A stretch of 64,000 bases of DNA, taken from NCBI RefSeq assembly GCF_001598035.1, contig NZ_CP014835.1, positions 1,587,001-1,651,000 on the forward strand, read 5' to 3'. Every line of letters begins with the position of its first letter. Position 1 is the stretch's first letter. The DNA is from Streptococcus halotolerans. Lineage in GTDB: Bacteria; Bacillota; Bacilli; Lactobacillales; Streptococcaceae. Below the pieces are notes generated by a model, which saw only the letters and a program-made list of their open reading frames with translations, was not told the origin of the DNA and made no database searches. Of the stretch, positions 20,347 to 32,081 are shown one piece after another. The position numbers were made by a program, and so were the translations under genes.

Positions 20347-21164
20347 GTTATACCTATCAAGCTGGGACACCCTTTGAAGGGCGTGCCCTTTTTGATATTG
20401 ATGTGACGATTGAAAAAGGTTCTTATACGGCATTTATTGGGCATACTGGCTCAGGAAAATCAACGATTATGCAGCTTTTAAATGGCTTAAATATTCCGAC
20501 TGAAGGAACGGTTTATGTTGATGATTTTGAGATCGCTTCATCTGCTAAACCCAAGGACATCAAATCAATCAGACAAAAGGTTGGTCTTGTTTTTCAATTT
20601 CCTGAAAGTCAGTTGTTTGATGAGACAGTACTAAAAGATGTGGCTTTTGGACCACAAAATTTTGGAATTTCTGCGGAAGAAGCAGAAGAGCGCGCTCGTC
20701 AAACCTTGAAGCAAGTAGGTATTTCTGAGGATTTATTTCATCAAAATCCTTTTGACTTATCAGGTGGACAGATGCGTCGTGTTGCCATTGCAGGAATTTT
20801 GGCTATGGACCCAGAAATCCTTGTTTTAGATGAGCCGACAGCAGGTCTTGATCCTAGAGGTCGAAAAGAGTTAATGACCTTGTTTAAGGAGTTACATGAC
20901 TCAGGTATGACGATTGTTTTGGTGACACATTTGATGGATGATGTTGCTAATTATGCTAATTATGTTTATCTGTTGGAAAAAGGGCAGATTGCAGCACATG
21001 GAAAACCTGTTGATCTTTTCCAAGACGTTGCTTTTTTAGAAAAGAAACAAGTTGGCGTGCCTAAAATTACAAAGTTTGCTTATCAGTTGCAGCAAAGAGG
21101 TTTAGCATTATCAGAATTACCGATTACGATAGAACAATTTAAGGAGGCATTTAAGCGTGGATAA
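20322..21164 (+). CDS. ecfA2: ECF transporter ATPase A2
   Basis: A 280-residue ABC ATPase, partner of EcfA1. Walker [10 protein letters not shown], signature LSGGQMRRV, Walker B LVLDEPT and the H-loop LVTHLMDD are visible. It overlaps ecfA1 at its start and ecfT at its end, so the three subunits are made together. Confidence 0.95.
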   Translation: MGISLKNVSYTYQAGTPFEGRALFDIDVTIEKGSYTAFIGHTGSGKSTIMQLLNGLNIPTEGTVYVDDFEIASSAKPKDIKSIRQKVGLVFQFPESQLFDETVLKDVAFGPQNFGISAEEAEERARQTLKQVGISEDLFHQNPFDLSGGQMRRVAIAGILAMDPEILVLDEPTAGLDPRGRKELMTLFKELHDSGMTIVLVTHLMDDVANYANYVYLLEKGQIAAHGKPVDLFQDVAFLEKKQVGVPKITKFAYQLQQRGLALSELPITIEQFKEAFKRG

Positions 21165-21957
21165 GTTGATATTAGGACGTTACATCCCTGGTGATTCTCT
21201 TGTTCATCGTTTGGATCCTCGTAGCAAGCTAATGGCAATGATGTTGTTTATTATTGTCGTTTTTTGGGCCAATAATGTGGTGACTAATGTGATTATGTTG
21301 GTATTTACCTTAGTTGCGATTGTTCTGTCTAAAATTCCTATAAAGTTTTTCATCAACGGTGTTAAGCCGATGATTGGTATCATTTTATTTACAACCTTGT
21401 TTCAAGTTTTCTTTACGACACAAGGAAATCCTTTATTTGCTTTTTGGATTTTTAAAATTACTGATTTTGGGTTGGCTCAGGCATTGCTAATTTTTATGAG
21501 ATTTGTTTTAATCATTCTGATGTCAACGATACTTACATTGACGACAATGCCTTTGAGCTTGGCAGATGCTGTGGAATCACTTTTGAAACCTTTGCGCATT
21601 TTCAAAGTACCGGCTCATGAAATTGGGCTAATGCTATCGCTTAGTTTACGTTTTGTTCCTACTTTGATGGATGATACGACAAGAATCATGAATGCACAAA
21701 GAGCACGTGGAGTCGACTTTGGAGAAGGTAATTTGATGCAGAAAGTTAAGACGATTATTCCTATACTCATACCTTTGTTTGCTTCCAGTTTTAAACGGGC
21801 TGATGCTTTGGCTACAGCCATGGAATCTCGTGGTTATCAAGGAGGAGAAGGCCGGACAAAATACCGTCAACTCAAGTGGCAATTGTCCGATAGTTTAACC
21901 ATGCTGGCCTTCGTACTTCTTGGGATTACGCTATTTATTCTCAAAACAAATAGTTAA
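21157..21957 (+). CDS. ecfT: ECF transporter transmembrane subunit T
   Basis: A 266-residue membrane protein with several transmembrane helices and the two coupling-helix Ala-Arg-Gly-type motifs: AQRARG near residue 185 and MESRGY near 226. It links the ATPases to the substrate-binding S subunits. It overlaps ecfA2 by 8 bases and has AAGGAGG upstream. No S component gene is adjacent. Confidence 0.95.
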   Translation: MDKLILGRYIPGDSLVHRLDPRSKLMAMMLFIIVVFWANNVVTNVIMLVFTLVAIVLSKIPIKFFINGVKPMIGIILFTTLFQVFFTTQGNPLFAFWIFKITDFGLAQALLIFMRFVLIILMSTILTLTTMPLSLADAVESLLKPLRIFKVPAHEIGLMLSLSLRFVPTLMDDTTRIMNAQRARGVDFGEGNLMQKVKTIIPILIPLFASSFKRADALATAMESRGYQGGEGRTKYRQLKWQLSDSLTMLAFVLLGITLFILKTNS

Positions 21958-21970
21958 GCATAGAAAATCT

Positions 21971-21997
21971 ATTGAGTCTTCAAGGCTCAATTTTTTT
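21971..21997 (+). terminator. Terminator of the ecf operon
   Basis: An 8-bp stem (ATTGAGTC/GGCTCAAT) with a TTCAA loop and seven T. Confidence 0.85.
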
Positions 21998-22137
21998 GTG
22001 TTTAAAACTTTCTTGTTATCTAGTTAACCTCTTTTTAAAGTAATCGTAATCTTTAGGGTGTATTCTGGTAGAGATCCTGTAAAGGGTTAAGCAAGTCATA
22101 CGTTTACAGGACATTTACGCGACAAGGGGAGTCAAAT

Positions 22138-22640
22138 ATGCCAAATCAGAGAAAAGTCGATGCATCAGCTTTACCAGGATTGGAACGTTTGGGAACACTT
22201 TCAGATTCTTAGTTTGTCAATGAAGTTTTAGAGATTGTCAAGTTAAGTGACGTTTTATCAGGTATTCTTGGCAACCATCAAAAAGGTAGTCATACTTTGA
22301 CTAAAGTCAATCGTATCAATGAGATCAAACGTATTAAAGTCAGACAGGTTTTGAAATTATTTCAGATTAATTCGAAAAAAGAAACTAGCGTGTCAACCAT
22401 TTTTTCTTTTTAACTCAAAAAAAGCAAGCTGCTAAGAAAGAAATTGCCCAAAAGAGTCAAGGGAAAGTTAATGGCCAATGCGATGATTGTTCCTAATTAG
22501 CACTTTCTTATCTAAATGGTGATTGGTTACCATAACATTACGAGAGAGTTGTTGACAATCAGGTTAAAGAATTTCACGGGTCTTGGGCGGCAGCGATCGA
22601 GTTCAGGAAGACTAATGGCTAGTATTAAGATAAAAAGCTT
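22138..22640 (+). pseudogene. Decayed gene of unknown identity
   Basis: An ATG with a GGGGAG ribosome site begins a reading frame that hits an in-frame TAG after 24 codons and resumes for about 65 codons (LEIVKLSDVLSG ... IKVRQVLKLF) before further stops and a likely frameshift. Later segments such as EFHGSWAAAIEF still look coding in another frame. I do not recognise the family. The 850-base interval between ecfT and the next gene otherwise holds only the ecf terminator. Confidence 0.5.
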
Positions 22641-22807
22641 ATTTTTGCTCAATTTTTCGCCTTTCTTTATCAATTTAAAAACTGACTGACACATTTGTCA
22701 TATAACTATTACTATTAAGTAATAAAAGAAGAGTATGATAAATAAGGATTATTTTAAGAAAGAGATAGATTGTTATGACAAGAAAAACATTATGGAAAGA
22801 GAATAGA

Positions 22808-23488
22808 ATGAAGAAATCAGGTTTATTATTTATGTTGGCTATCTTAGCTTGTGGAGCTATTTTAGTGGCAACAGGTATGTTTAGTTCAAACAGTTATTTT
22901 TCGAAAGCTGAGTCTGAAGAGGTAAAAGCTAGTTCAACTGATCAATCTAAGGCGCCAAGTTCATCTTCTAGTGACGTCAAAGACTCGTCGTCACAACCCT
23001 CAAGTACTTCGGACAAACCAAGTACATCAAGTACAGAAGAGAGTGCCACTCAGCCCGATGCTTCAATTACAGAAGTTGCTGAAGTAGCGACTCCAGAAGA
23101 AACAACGGTTGCTGCCGCTAGTCAAGAGTCAGTGGCGACGAAAGCAACTTATAATACTCAAGTAGCAACAGGCGTTCCGGCTCAGACCCAAATGACACAG
23201 CAACATGTTGCACCGTCAGGACGTGTCTTATCAAATGGAAATACTGCCGGTAGAGATGGGGCTTATGCAGCAGCTCAGATGGCAGCAGCAACAGGTGTTG
23301 ACCAAGCCACTTGGGAACACATCATTGCTCGTGAATCAAATGGCCAAGTTGGCGCTCGCAATGCCTCAGGTGCCTCTGGTCTTTTCCAAACCATGCCAGG
23401 ATGGGGTTCAACAGCAACCGTACAAGATCAAATCAATTCTGCGATTAATGCTTATAATGCCCAAGGCCTATCAGCTTGGGGTTACTAA
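22808..23488 (+). CDS. Secreted transglycosylase-like peptidoglycan hydrolase
   Basis: A 226-residue secreted protein: signal or membrane anchor at residues ~4-25, a long Ser/Thr-rich low-complexity stretch, and a C-terminal ~80-residue domain with [23 protein letters not shown] and the final [13 protein letters not shown]. This is the soluble lytic transglycosylase-like domain of streptococcal and staphylococcal (IsaA/SceD-type) wall enzymes; the Glu of ARESNG is the likely catalytic residue. I prefer the ATG at 22808 (GGAAAGAG) over an in-frame ATG at 22775. It is monocistronic. Confidence 0.8.
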   Translation: MKKSGLLFMLAILACGAILVATGMFSSNSYFSKAESEEVKASSTDQSKAPSSSSSDVKDSSSQPSSTSDKPSTSSTEESATQPDASITEVAEVATPEETTVAAASQESVATKATYNTQVATGVPAQTQMTQQHVAPSGRVLSNGNTAGRDGAYAAAQMAAATGVDQATWEHIIARESNGQVGARNASGASGLFQTMPGWGSTATVQDQINSAINAYNAQGLSAWGY

Positions 23489-23491
23489 ATT

Positions 23492-23525
23492 AAAAAGAAG
23501 TTGACACCCTCGTCAACTTCTTTTT
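23492..23525. terminator. Bidirectional terminator
   Basis: A perfect 14-bp stem (AAAAAGAAGTTGAC/GTCAACTTCTTTTT) with a 6-base loop between two convergent genes. It overlaps the end of the phosphatase gene. Confidence 0.9.
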
Positions 23526-24106
23526 AAATATTCTGCTTGCTTAGTAAAAAGGTTTGTAATAGAAATGTCTTCTATCTTGCCATCCTTGAATATTAAAGTT
23601 GCAACGAATGGCATTAATTTTTTAATGTCTTGAAAGTTGTCAAAGCTAAACTGCTTATCATAATAGTTGATGATTGTTGAGATGGCTGTCCCGTGGGATG
23701 AAATGAGCAGAGTCTTTTCTTTCTTATCAAGAATTTTCTGTAGTTCTTGGATTGTCCTATCTTGTACCTGTTGTAGACTTTCGCCACTGGCTAATTGATA
23801 ACTAAAATCTTGCCATTGACGTTTAGCAAAATCATTAAAGTCATCGATCCAAATATTATCAATTTTACGCTCTTTAAAGTTTTCTGTTATTTGGATAAGT
23901 AACTTTTTTTCTTCAGCTAGTTCAGTTATGGTTTGAATGGCACGTTTAAAGGGACTGGAATAGATGCTATCTATGGTAATGGAGTTAAAGTAATCCAGCA
24001 AAAGTTGACAATCTTGTAAACCTTTTGGTGTTAACTCTCTGTCTTCATCGTTATGATTGTTGTAGTTAGGTTCAGCATGTCGAACAAGATAAACCGTTTG
24101 CTTCAT
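23513..24106 (-). CDS. Histidine phosphatase family protein
   Basis: A 197-residue phosphoglycerate-mutase-like (histidine phosphatase) protein. It opens with VYLVRHAEPNY, where the histidine is the phospho-acceptor; SSPFKRAIQT and LLISSHGTAIS supply the second arginine and histidine. The substrate is unknown. It directly abuts sdaAA and is probably the last gene of the serine dehydratase operon. Confidence 0.88.
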   Translation of the reverse strand: MKQTVYLVRHAEPNYNNHNDEDRELTPKGLQDCQLLLDYFNSITIDSIYSSPFKRAIQTITELAEEKKLLIQITENFKERKIDNIWIDDFNDFAKRQWQDFSYQLASGESLQQVQDRTIQELQKILDKKEKTLLISSHGTAISTIINYYDKQFSFDNFQDIKKLMPFVATLIFKDGKIEDISITNLFTKQAEYLKRS

Positions 24107-24982
24107 CTAGATACCTCCAAAAATTTCTTGGGCATAACGTTTGCCAGTTGGTGTAGCAGCTAGCCCACCTTCGGCAGTTTCTTTGAAGGCTGTCGGCATG
24201 GTCTTACCGACTTGATACATAGCATCAACAACTTCATCAACAGGAATTTTTGACTCAATACCAGCTAGAGCCATATCGGCTGCTACTAGGGCGAAACTAG
24301 CTCCCATAGCATTACGCTTGACACATGGAACTTCAACCAAACCTGCAACGGGATCACAAACTAGTCCTAGAAGATTTTTTATGACAAAGGCGATGGCCTG
24401 ACTGGCTTGGTAAGCACTACCGCCAGCAGCCATTGTGATAGCCGCAGCTCCCATGGCCGCAGCTGATCCAACCTCTGCTTGACAACCACCTTCTGCTCCG
24501 GAGATGGAAGCATTATTGGCAATAACTAATCCAAAGGCACCTGCTGTAAAAAGGAAGTCAAGTTGCTCTTCTCGAGTCAACTTTAATTTTTCAATTGCTG
24601 TTGAAATGATTGCTGGAATACAACCAGCGCTACCAGCTGTCGGAGTAGCACAGACTAGTCCCATTTTGGCATTTTGTTCATTGACTGCAATAGCATTTCG
24701 GGCAGCGGTCAGGATAGTAGATTCAGATAAAGTATTGCCAGCTTGGATGTAGTGGTGCAGTTTCAGAGCATCACCACCTGTCAATCCACTAACAGACTTA
24801 TCATCATTCAGCCCATCTTTTACAGAAGCTAGCATGACGTCTAAATTACGGGACATGATGAAGCGAATTTCATCTGCTTGACGACCTGTCAAGCTAGTTT
24901 CAGTGGCAACCATTAAATCTGCTACTGACCCCTTGTAGTTTTCTTCTGCCTGTTGAACTAATTCTTCGATCGAGTAGAACAT
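24107..24982 (-). CDS. sdaAA: L-serine dehydratase, iron-sulfur-dependent, alpha subunit
   Basis: A 291-residue subunit that with SdaAB converts L-serine to pyruvate and ammonia. Conserved cysteines for the oxygen-sensitive 4Fe-4S cluster are visible in CATPTAGSAGCIP, GLVCDPVAG and VPCVKRNAMG. It starts 11 bases after sdaAB ends, with GGAGG. Confidence 0.95.
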   Translation of the reverse strand: MFYSIEELVQQAEENYKGSVADLMVATETSLTGRQADEIRFIMSRNLDVMLASVKDGLNDDKSVSGLTGGDALKLHHYIQAGNTLSESTILTAARNAIAVNEQNAKMGLVCATPTAGSAGCIPAIISTAIEKLKLTREEQLDFLFTAGAFGLVIANNASISGAEGGCQAEVGSAAAMGAAAITMAAGGSAYQASQAIAFVIKNLLGLVCDPVAGLVEVPCVKRNAMGASFALVAADMALAGIESKIPVDEVVDAMYQVGKTMPTAFKETAEGGLAATPTGKRYAQEIFGGI

Positions 24983-24993
24983 ATATGGCCTCC

Positions 24994-25668
24994 TTACCCA
25001 AAGTAATTGACATTATAGAGATGTGGAATGTTCTCAATAGCCTTGACAGCTTCTTGACAGTCTCTTGAGTCTACTTCAATGATCATAATGGCTTTTTGAC
25101 CTGCATTCTCACGTGTCACATTCATTTGAGCGATGTTGATATTGTAATCTGATAAGATATCTGTTACTCTCGCAATCATGCCAGGGATATCTTGATGGAC
25201 AACGATAATCGTTGGTGTGTTCATCTGCAAGGTTACCGCAAAACCATTTAATTCGGTGACTTCAATATTACCACCACCAATTGAAATACCAGTTAGGCTC
25301 ATACTACTGCCGTCAGCATCTTTAACTTCGATTTTAACGGTATTTGGATGCGGCGCATCGCCTTCTTTCAAGATTTCCCAGTAGATACGAATGCCTTTTT
25401 CATGAGCTATTTCCAGAGAATTTTTAATATCAGGATTGTCTGTATCCATTCCCATTATCCCAGCAACAAGAGCACGGTCTGTACCATGGCCCCGATAAGT
25501 TTTGGCAAATGAATTGTAGAGGTGAAAAGTGACTTCCGTAGGTTCTTTCCCAAAAATGGAGTGGATGAGTCGTCCAATTCGTACAGCGCCTGCGGTATGA
25601 CTACTCGATGGACCAATCATAACAGGGCCAATAATATCAAAAACAGATTGAAATTTTAAGGGTTTCAT
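24994..25668 (-). CDS. sdaAB: L-serine dehydratase, iron-sulfur-dependent, beta subunit
   Basis: A 224-residue subunit with the N-terminal substrate domain (GPSSSHTAGAVRIGR) and a C-terminal ACT domain (IVVHQDIPGMIARVTDIL), likely a serine sensor. It is first in the sdaAB-sdaAA-phosphatase operon, with a TATAAT -10 about 40 bases upstream on the minus strand. Confidence 0.95.
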   Translation of the reverse strand: MKPLKFQSVFDIIGPVMIGPSSSHTAGAVRIGRLIHSIFGKEPTEVTFHLYNSFAKTYRGHGTDRALVAGIMGMDTDNPDIKNSLEIAHEKGIRIYWEILKEGDAPHPNTVKIEVKDADGSSMSLTGISIGGGNIEVTELNGFAVTLQMNTPTIIVVHQDIPGMIARVTDILSDYNINIAQMNVTRENAGQKAIMIIEVDSRDCQEAVKAIENIPHLYNVNYFG

Positions 25669-25776
25669 GCCATTCTCCTAAGATTAAACGTTGTGTCTAT
25701 TATAACAAATAAAGCGTTTTAAAAATAGAGGATTTTCAGCAAGTTGTCAGCTTTTGGAAATCTATCAAAATCGTGT

Positions 25777-25782
25777 TATAAT
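25777..25782 (+). promoter_or_regulatory. Extended -10 of the mnmA promoter
   Basis: TGTTATAAT is an extended -10 box with TTTGGA 18 bases upstream. It gives a leader of about 97 bases. Confidence 0.6.
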
Positions 25783-25787
25783 GTAGT

Positions 25788-27006
<1,219 letters not shown>

Positions 27007-27168
27007 GGTAGTATGAGGAAAGTTTTCTTATGCCTTGAATCCTTAGGAGTTATTTGATAAACTAAATTCAGTAATATCATGAAAGTCAAAGCTCATGGTC
27101 TTGCAGGTCTTTTTGGCTTGCAATGATACGGGTTTTGGCTATTTTTGTGTCTAAGTTGGAGGAAGAGG

Positions 27169-27624
27169 ATGGATTTTCGGACAGAGGTTGATCATCACAG
27201 TTTTGGAGTCCGTGCGACAGCCTTGATCATTAGAGATAGTCACATATTTTTAAGCAAGCATGAAGACGGCTACCATACTATCGGTGGTGCGATTGAAGTT
27301 GGAGAAGCGAGTTCACAAGCGGTTCTTCGTGAAATGCAAGAAGAAGTCGGCATTACTGGTGAGATAGTAGATTTGGCCTTTGTGGTGGAAAATCAGTTTA
27401 CAGTTAATGGGGGTAATTTCCATAATATTGAATTCCATTATTTAATCAAACCATTTGAAGAACTACCGACTGAGATGGTTGAAGGTGAAAAAAGTTACCC
27501 CTGTGAATGGCTGCCTTTGAATAAACTGGATGATTTTGAAATCAAACCCGCTTTCCTCAAAAAAGCTTTAAAAAACTGGAATGGACAGTTAAGACATGTT
27601 ATAAATAAAGATGGAGAAGATTAA
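27169..27624 (+). CDS. NUDIX hydrolase
   Basis: A 151-residue NUDIX protein with a complete box: [23 protein letters not shown]. It hydrolyses a nucleoside diphosphate derivative that the sequence does not identify. The ATG at 27169 has GGAGG; the longer frame has no such site. Its end lies 1 base before the preferred mnmG start, suggesting co-expression with tRNA-modification genes. Confidence 0.88.
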   Translation: MDFRTEVDHHSFGVRATALIIRDSHIFLSKHEDGYHTIGGAIEVGEASSQAVLREMQEEVGITGEIVDLAFVVENQFTVNGGNFHNIEFHYLIKPFEELPTEMVEGEKSYPCEWLPLNKLDDFEIKPAFLKKALKNWNGQLRHVINKDGED

Positions 27625-27625
27625 A

Positions 27626-29527
27626 GTGGAACATCATTTTGTAGAAGAATTTGACGTTATCGTTGTTGGTGCCGGTCATGCGGGAGTGGAAGCTGCCTTG
27701 GCAGCAAGCCGTATGGGTTGCAAAACCTTACTAGCTACGATTAACTTAGAAATGTTGGCTTTTATGCCATGTAACCCCTCTATTGGGGGATCGGCTAAAG
27801 GGATTGTCGTACGTGAAATCGATGCCCTTGGCGGCGAGATGGGTAAAAACATTGATAAGACCTATATCCAGATGAAAATGCTCAACACGGGTAAAGGTCC
27901 CGCGGTGCGTGCTCTTCGTGCTCAAGCTGATAAGCATCTTTATGCTGTAGAAATGAAAAAAACAGTTGAGCAGCAAGAAAACTTGACTCTTCGTCAAAGC
28001 ATGATTGATGATATCTTGGTTGAAGATGGTAAGGTTGTTGGTGTTTTAACAGCGACTGGTCAAAAATATGGTGCGCGTGCAGTTATCATCACAACTGGTA
28101 CAGCTTTACGCGGTGAAATCATTTTAGGTGATCTTAAGTATTCGTCTGGTCCAAACAATAGCTTAGCCTCTATTACACTGGCTGATAATCTTGCTAAACA
28201 TGGTCTGGAAATTGATCGTTTTAAAACAGGAACACCGCCGCGTGTCAAGGGCTCAACCATTAATTATTCCGTGACAGAGGTGCAACCTGGCGATATCAAA
28301 CCGAATCATTTTTCATTCCTGTCTAAGGATGAAGATTATATTACAGATCAAGTTGACTGTTGGTTGACATACACCAATGAGACAAGTCATGACTTAATCA
28401 AAGAAAATCTTCACCGTGCGCCAATGTTTTCAGGTGTTGTTAAAGGAGTTGGACCTCGCTATTGTCCATCAATTGAAGACAAGATTGTGCGTTTTGCTGA
28501 TAAAGAACGTCACCAGCTTTTCCTTGAACCAGAAGGGCGTCAGACAGATGAAGTTTACGTTCAAGGACTGTCAACCTCATTGCCAGAAGATGTGCAACGC
28601 GATCTGATTCATTCAGTAAAAGGCTTGGAAAATGCTGAAATGATGCGTACCGGTTATGCTATCGAATATGACATTGTCTTACCACATCAATTGCGTGCTA
28701 CGCTAGAGACTAAGGTTATTTCGGGTCTCTTTACAGCCGGACAGACTAATGGTACATCTGGTTATGAGGAAGCTGCAGGACAAGGGATTATTGCGGGTAT
28801 CAATGCTGCTCTTAAAGTTCAAGGCAAGCCTGAATTTATTTTAAAACGCTCGGATGCTTACATCGGTGTCATGATTGATGACCTTGTTACAAAAGGGACT
28901 CTGGAGCCTTATCGTTTGTTGACCTCTCGTGCTGAATACCGACTTATTCTTCGTCATGATAATGCTGATATGCGGTTGACACCACTTGGTCGACAAGTTG
29001 GTTTAGTTGACGATGAACGTTGGAATATCTTTGAAATCAAAAAAAATCAATTTGACAATGAGTTGACAAGACTTGACACGGTTAAGCTAAAACCTGTCAA
29101 GCAAACCAATGAACGTATTCAGGCACTAGGTTTTAAACCATTGACAGATGCTATGACAGCTAAGGCTTTTATGCGTCGTCCAGAAATTGACTACAAGCTA
29201 GCAACCGAGTTTGTTGGTCCAGCCGTAGAAGAGCTGGATAGTAAGGTCATTGAACTATTGGAAACAGAAATCAAATACGAAGGCTACATTAATAAGGCTC
29301 TTGACCAAGTTGACAAGATGAAACGGATGGAAGAAAAACGTATTCCTGCTAATATTGATTGGGATGCCATTGATTCTATTGCGACAGAAGCTCGTCAGAA
29401 ATTCAAGAAAATCAATCCAGAAACTATCGGTCAAGCTAGCCGTATTTCAGGTGTCAACCCAGCCGATATTTCCATTTTGATGGTTTACTTAGAAGGGAAT
29501 AATAAAGCCCGTAGAAACCTTCAATAA
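27626..29527 (+). CDS. mnmG: tRNA uridine-5-carboxymethylaminomethyl modification enzyme MnmG
   Basis: A 633-residue FAD-dependent enzyme (GidA) that with MnmE installs the wobble-uridine modification. The FAD motif [17 protein letters not shown] is at the N-terminus and CNPSIGG follows. I choose GTG at 27626, which has GGAGAAG 6 bases upstream. An ATG at 27611, in frame, lies directly before that site and would give 638 residues. Confidence 0.93.
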   Translation: MEHHFVEEFDVIVVGAGHAGVEAALAASRMGCKTLLATINLEMLAFMPCNPSIGGSAKGIVVREIDALGGEMGKNIDKTYIQMKMLNTGKGPAVRALRAQADKHLYAVEMKKTVEQQENLTLRQSMIDDILVEDGKVVGVLTATGQKYGARAVIITTGTALRGEIILGDLKYSSGPNNSLASITLADNLAKHGLEIDRFKTGTPPRVKGSTINYSVTEVQPGDIKPNHFSFLSKDEDYITDQVDCWLTYTNETSHDLIKENLHRAPMFSGVVKGVGPRYCPSIEDKIVRFADKERHQLFLEPEGRQTDEVYVQGLSTSLPEDVQRDLIHSVKGLENAEMMRTGYAIEYDIVLPHQLRATLETKVISGLFTAGQTNGTSGYEEAAGQGIIAGINAALKVQGKPEFILKRSDAYIGVMIDDLVTKGTLEPYRLLTSRAEYRLILRHDNADMRLTPLGRQVGLVDDERWNIFEIKKNQFDNELTRLDTVKLKPVKQTNERIQALGFKPLTDAMTAKAFMRRPEIDYKLATEFVGPAVEELDSKVIELLETEIKYEGYINKALDQVDKMKRMEEKRIPANIDWDAIDSIATEARQKFKKINPETIGQASRISGVNPADISILMVYLEGNNKARRNLQ

Positions 29528-29560
29528 GTAATCAAACTGTAATCTTAGATAGGTGCAAAG

Positions 29561-29583
29561 AGTCCTGATATTCAGGGCTTTTT
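29561..29583 (+). terminator. mnmG terminator
   Basis: An 8-bp stem (AGTCCTGA/TCAGGGCT, one G-T pair), 3-base loop and five T. Confidence 0.7.
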
Positions 29584-29614
29584 GTGGTATAATATGACCC
29601 TAAGAGGTTATTAA

Positions 29615-31582
29615 ATGAAAAGATTTCGTTTTGAAACCATTCATCTTGTGATGATTGGCATGATTGTATTTGGTTTATTGGCCATCAGTGTGCGTCTAAC
29701 GCAGTCAGAAACCAGCTTATTGATTGCTATTTTTTTGGCATGCTTATCTTTGACAACCTTGCTTTATTTTCAGAAAAAAAGTTATCAGTTATCCGAAGAT
29801 GAGCAAATTGAACTATTAAATGACCAAACTGAGGTAAGTTTGAAGGCTTTACTTGATAAGATGCCAGTCGGGGTCATTAAATTTAATCCAGAAGCCAGTG
29901 AAATTGATTGGTATAATCCCTATGCTCAGTTGATTTTTAGCGATCAAGAGACTGGGCAATTTGATACCCAAGTGGTTCTTGATTTACTGGAAGCTCATAA
30001 GCAGGGGGCACTCACTCGTAGCATTACGATCGGTGAAGCTAGGTATAATTCCTATATGGACTTGGAATCTGGTGTCTTTTACTTCTTCGATGCTAGCCAA
30101 GAAATTGAAGGTAGTCAAAAGACGATCAAAAAACGTCCTGTTATCGGGATTATGTCTGTCGATAATTATGATGATTTCACCGATAATATGGCCGATGCCG
30201 ACATTTCAAGTATCAACAGCTTTATTGCTAATTTTATTGCCAATTTTGCTGAAGAACATGCGATTTTTTACCGTCGTGTAGCTATGGACCGTTTTTATTT
30301 CTTCACGGATTATGGCACCCTTGAAACGTTAATGAATGATAAGTTTGATATTTTAGACCGTTTCCGTCAGGAAGCTCAAGAATATGACTTATCATTGACC
30401 CTAAGTATGGGGATTGCTTACGGTAGAGGACATCACGATCAAATTGGGGTCATTGCCCAAGAAAATCTTAATATAGCCTTAGTTCGTGGCGGTGACCAAG
30501 TTGTTCTCAAGGAAAACGAGGAACATGCAGACTTGATGTATTTTGGTGGAGGAACCGTTTCAACCGTGAAACGTTCACGTACCAGAACTCGCGCTATGAT
30601 GTCAGCCATTTCAGATAAAATCAAGTCAGTTGATAAGGTATTTGTTGTTGGGCACCGTCGCTTAGACATGGATGCTTTGGGATCTTCTGTCGGGATGCAA
30701 TTTTTTGCGAGTCAGTTGGTTTCAGAATCTTATGTTGTCTATGATCCCAATGATATGGGAATGGATATTGAAAGAGCCATCGAGCGCCTTAAACAAGATG
30801 AAACAGTGAACCTTGTGACAGTTTCGGAAGCCCTACAGATGGTTGATTACAGGTCTTTATTGATTATGGTTGATCATTCTAAAACAAGTCTGACGCTTTC
30901 AAAAGAGCTGTTTGATGAATGTCGAGAGACGATTGTTGTTGACCATCACCGACGTGATGACGACTTTCCTGACAATGCTGTGTTAAGTTTTATTGAAAGT
31001 GGTGCCAGTTCTGCAGCAGAATTGGTGACAGAATTGATTACTTTCCAAAATGCCAAAACAAGTAAACTAAACAAGCTTCAAGCTAGCCTCTTGATGGCTG
31101 GTATTATGCTTGATACTAAGAATTTTTCAACTCGAGTCACTAGCCGTACTTTTGATGTGGCCAGCTATCTTAGGACTTTGGGTAGTGATAGTGTTGAGAT
31201 TCAATCTATCGCGGCAACCGATTTCGAAGAATACCGTCAGGTTAATGAGTTGATTTTAAAGGCAAAACCTTATAAAAAACGTCTCATGATCGCTAGTGGT
31301 CCAGAGGATGTTCCTTATAATAATGTTATTGCAAGTAAAGCGGCTGATAGTCTGTTAATGATGGCAGATGTTGAGGCAAGTTTTGTGATTTCTAAGAATC
31401 CTAAAGGTCAAACAACTATTTCCGCAAGGAGTCGTAATGATGTCAATGTTCAGCGTATTATGGAACAGCTGGGCGGCGGAGGTCATTTCAACCTTGCTGC
31501 GTGTCAATGCGATGATATTGCTGTTATTGATTTAGAAGCGCAATTACTAGATATTATTGATCAAGAAGTAGAAGAGGAGTAG
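29615..31582 (+). CDS. gdpP: c-di-AMP phosphodiesterase GdpP
   Basis: A 655-residue membrane phosphodiesterase that degrades c-di-AMP. Order: two transmembrane helices (residues ~8-50), a PAS domain, a degenerate GGDEF domain, and the DHH/DHHA1 catalytic part with DMDALGSS, VDHHRRDDD and GGGGHFNLAACQ. It is followed 3 bases later by rplI, the usual arrangement. It sets c-di-AMP levels that control potassium transporters such as the KimA-like protein at the right end of the window. Confidence 0.97.
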   Translation: MKRFRFETIHLVMIGMIVFGLLAISVRLTQSETSLLIAIFLACLSLTTLLYFQKKSYQLSEDEQIELLNDQTEVSLKALLDKMPVGVIKFNPEASEIDWYNPYAQLIFSDQETGQFDTQVVLDLLEAHKQGALTRSITIGEARYNSYMDLESGVFYFFDASQEIEGSQKTIKKRPVIGIMSVDNYDDFTDNMADADISSINSFIANFIANFAEEHAIFYRRVAMDRFYFFTDYGTLETLMNDKFDILDRFRQEAQEYDLSLTLSMGIAYGRGHHDQIGVIAQENLNIALVRGGDQVVLKENEEHADLMYFGGGTVSTVKRSRTRTRAMMSAISDKIKSVDKVFVVGHRRLDMDALGSSVGMQFFASQLVSESYVVYDPNDMGMDIERAIERLKQDETVNLVTVSEALQMVDYRSLLIMVDHSKTSLTLSKELFDECRETIVVDHHRRDDDFPDNAVLSFIESGASSAAELVTELITFQNAKTSKLNKLQASLLMAGIMLDTKNFSTRVTSRTFDVASYLRTLGSDSVEIQSIAATDFEEYRQVNELILKAKPYKKRLMIASGPEDVPYNNVIASKAADSLLMMADVEASFVISKNPKGQTTISARSRNDVNVQRIMEQLGGGGHFNLAACQCDDIAVIDLEAQLLDIIDQEVEEE

Positions 31583-31585
31583 GTA

Positions 31586-32038
31586 ATGAAAGTTATTTTT
31601 TTACAAGATGTCAAAGGAAAAGGTAAAAAAGGAGAAGTTAAAGAAGTACCAACAGGATACGCTCAAAACTTCTTATTAAAGAAAAATTTGGCTAAGGAAG
31701 CAACCAATCAAGCTATTGGTGAACTTAAAGGAAAACAAAAGTCGGAAGAAAAGCACCAAGCTGAGATTTTAGCAGAAGCAAAAGCAACCAAAGTTGAGCT
31801 TGAAAAAGAAGAAACGCGTGTGCAATTTACGGAAAAAGTTGGCCCAGACGGTCGTACTTTTGGCTCTATTACTGCTAAAAAAATTGCTGAAGAATTGCAA
31901 AAGCAATTTGATATTAAAGTGGATAAACGTCATATTGAATTAGCCCACCCTATTCGGGCTATTGGTTTGATTGAAGTACCCGTTAAACTACACAAAGAAG
32001 TAACTGCTGACATCAAGTTAGCAGTTAAAGAAGCTTAA
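31586..32038 (+). CDS. rplI: 50S ribosomal protein L9
   Basis: A 150-residue L9: N-terminal RNA-binding domain ([17 protein letters not shown]), long connecting helix rich in Lys/Glu, and the C-terminal domain. It sits between gdpP and dnaB, as in most Firmicutes. Confidence 0.98.
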   Translation: MKVIFLQDVKGKGKKGEVKEVPTGYAQNFLLKKNLAKEATNQAIGELKGKQKSEEKHQAEILAEAKATKVELEKEETRVQFTEKVGPDGRTFGSITAKKIAEELQKQFDIKVDKRHIELAHPIRAIGLIEVPVKLHKEVTADIKLAVKEA

Positions 32039-32081
32039 TCAGTCATAAAGAGTTACATAAAATCGACAAGGAGGTGAGGAG

